Assembly: GCA_965363355.1 (NCBI GenBank)
Contig: CBDTTM010000120.1
Span: 1 to 7,674, forward strand
Length of the DNA: 7,674 nucleotides
From: CBDTTM01 sp965363355
GTDB taxonomy: Bacteria > Bacillota > Negativicutes > Selenomonadales > Selenomonadaceae
Direction: 5' to 3'
In this document: one piece after another, positions 7,392 to 7,674 of the stretch
How the letters are laid out: every line of letters begins with the position of its first letter
Position numbering within the stretch: the first letter of the stretch is position 1
Notes under the pieces: generated by a model
Seen by the model: the letters and a program-made list of their open reading frames with translations, nothing else
Database searches by the model: none
Told to the model about the DNA's origin: nothing
Translations under genes and position numbers: made by a program

Positions 7392-7674
7392 ATGGGGAAG
7401 ATTGTCTTAATTGTTGGCGGTGCACGCAGTGGTAAGAGCAGTTTTGCTGAAAGTTATGCCGCATCTAAAGGAAAAAAAATTGCCTATATCGCAACTGCGC
7501 AAGTTTATGACAAAGAAATGGAATATCGTGTAAAATTACACAGAACGCGTCGGCCTAGTGCATGGAAAACCTATGAATTCCCTTACGGGGCGGAGCAGGC
7601 TATTGTCGAAGCGGCAAAAGAGCATGATATGATTTTATTTGATTGCATCACACTTTATTTAAGTAATTTGCTCT
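7392..7674 (+). CDS. cobU: Adenosylcobinamide kinase / adenosylcobinamide-phosphate guanylyltransferase CobU (CobP), 3'-truncated by the window edge
   Basis: CobU phosphorylates adenosylcobinamide and then transfers GMP from GTP to it, making adenosylcobinamide-GDP for attachment of the lower ligand. Translation from the ATG at 7392 gives 94 residues before the window ends; the family is about 170-190, so roughly half is present. The start reads MGKIVLIVGGARSGKSSFAE, with the P-loop GGARSGKS at residues 9-16. Next come YIATAQ (32-37), the segment RVKLHRTRRPSAW (46-58) and FDCITLYLSNLL at the visible end. His50 sits at the conserved histidine of the HR-x-RP region, where the guanylylated histidine of Salmonella CobU lies; the exact match is by eye. 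No frameshift is seen. Its place directly after cbiA suggests that late nucleotide-loop genes follow downstream. Confidence 0.94.
   Translation, partial: MGKIVLIVGGARSGKSSFAESYAASKGKKIAYIATAQVYDKEMEYRVKLHRTRRPSAWKTYEFPYGAEQAIVEAAKEHDMILFDCITLYLSNLL

Overview
The window is a continuous, single-strand (+) stretch of an anaerobic (early cobalt insertion) cobalamin biosynthesis operon. It carries ten genes in the order cbiD (5' end missing), cbiE, cbiT, cbiF, cbiG, cbiH, cbiJ, cbiC, cbiA and cobU (3' end missing). No stretch longer than 19 bases lies between genes, and no RNA gene, mobile element, CRISPR array, promoter or terminator could be supported.

The anaerobic route is indicated by CbiD, CbiG, stand-alone CbiE and CbiT, and CbiH without any aerobic CobG or CobN. 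The host is probably an anaerobic Firmicute: the sequence is moderately AT-rich, several genes have strong AGGAGG-type ribosome binding sites, and the proteins read like those of Negativicutes (Sporomusa/Pelosinus/Selenomonas relatives). That placement comes from general resemblance, not from a search.

Layout: bases 3-821 hold the CbiD C-terminal part, and 806-2016 hold cbiE and cbiT, the C5- and C15-methylation/decarboxylation pair that is fused as CobL/CobM-type proteins in some other organisms. Bases 2036-4571 hold cbiF, cbiG and cbiH (C11 methylation, ring-contraction lactone opening, and C17 methylation with ring contraction). Bases 4568-5980 hold cbiJ (reductase) and cbiC (methylmutase). 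Bases 5992-7377 hold cbiA (a,c-diamide synthase), and from 7392 the nucleotide-loop gene cobU begins.

Together the products take cobalt-precorrin-3 to cobyrinic acid a,c-diamide: CbiH, CbiF, CbiG, CbiD, CbiJ, CbiE/CbiT, CbiC, then CbiA. CobU then belongs to the late stage that activates adenosylcobinamide. The earlier steps (CbiK/CbiX chelatase, CbiL) and other late steps (CbiP, CbiB, CobD, CobS, CobT, adenosyltransferase) are not in the window and presumably lie in the flanks or elsewhere. Genes overlap or nearly touch at every junction, so they are expected to be co-transcribed and partly translationally coupled.

This looks like a well-known pathway in ordinary form. No new system was found; the findings listed are modest.
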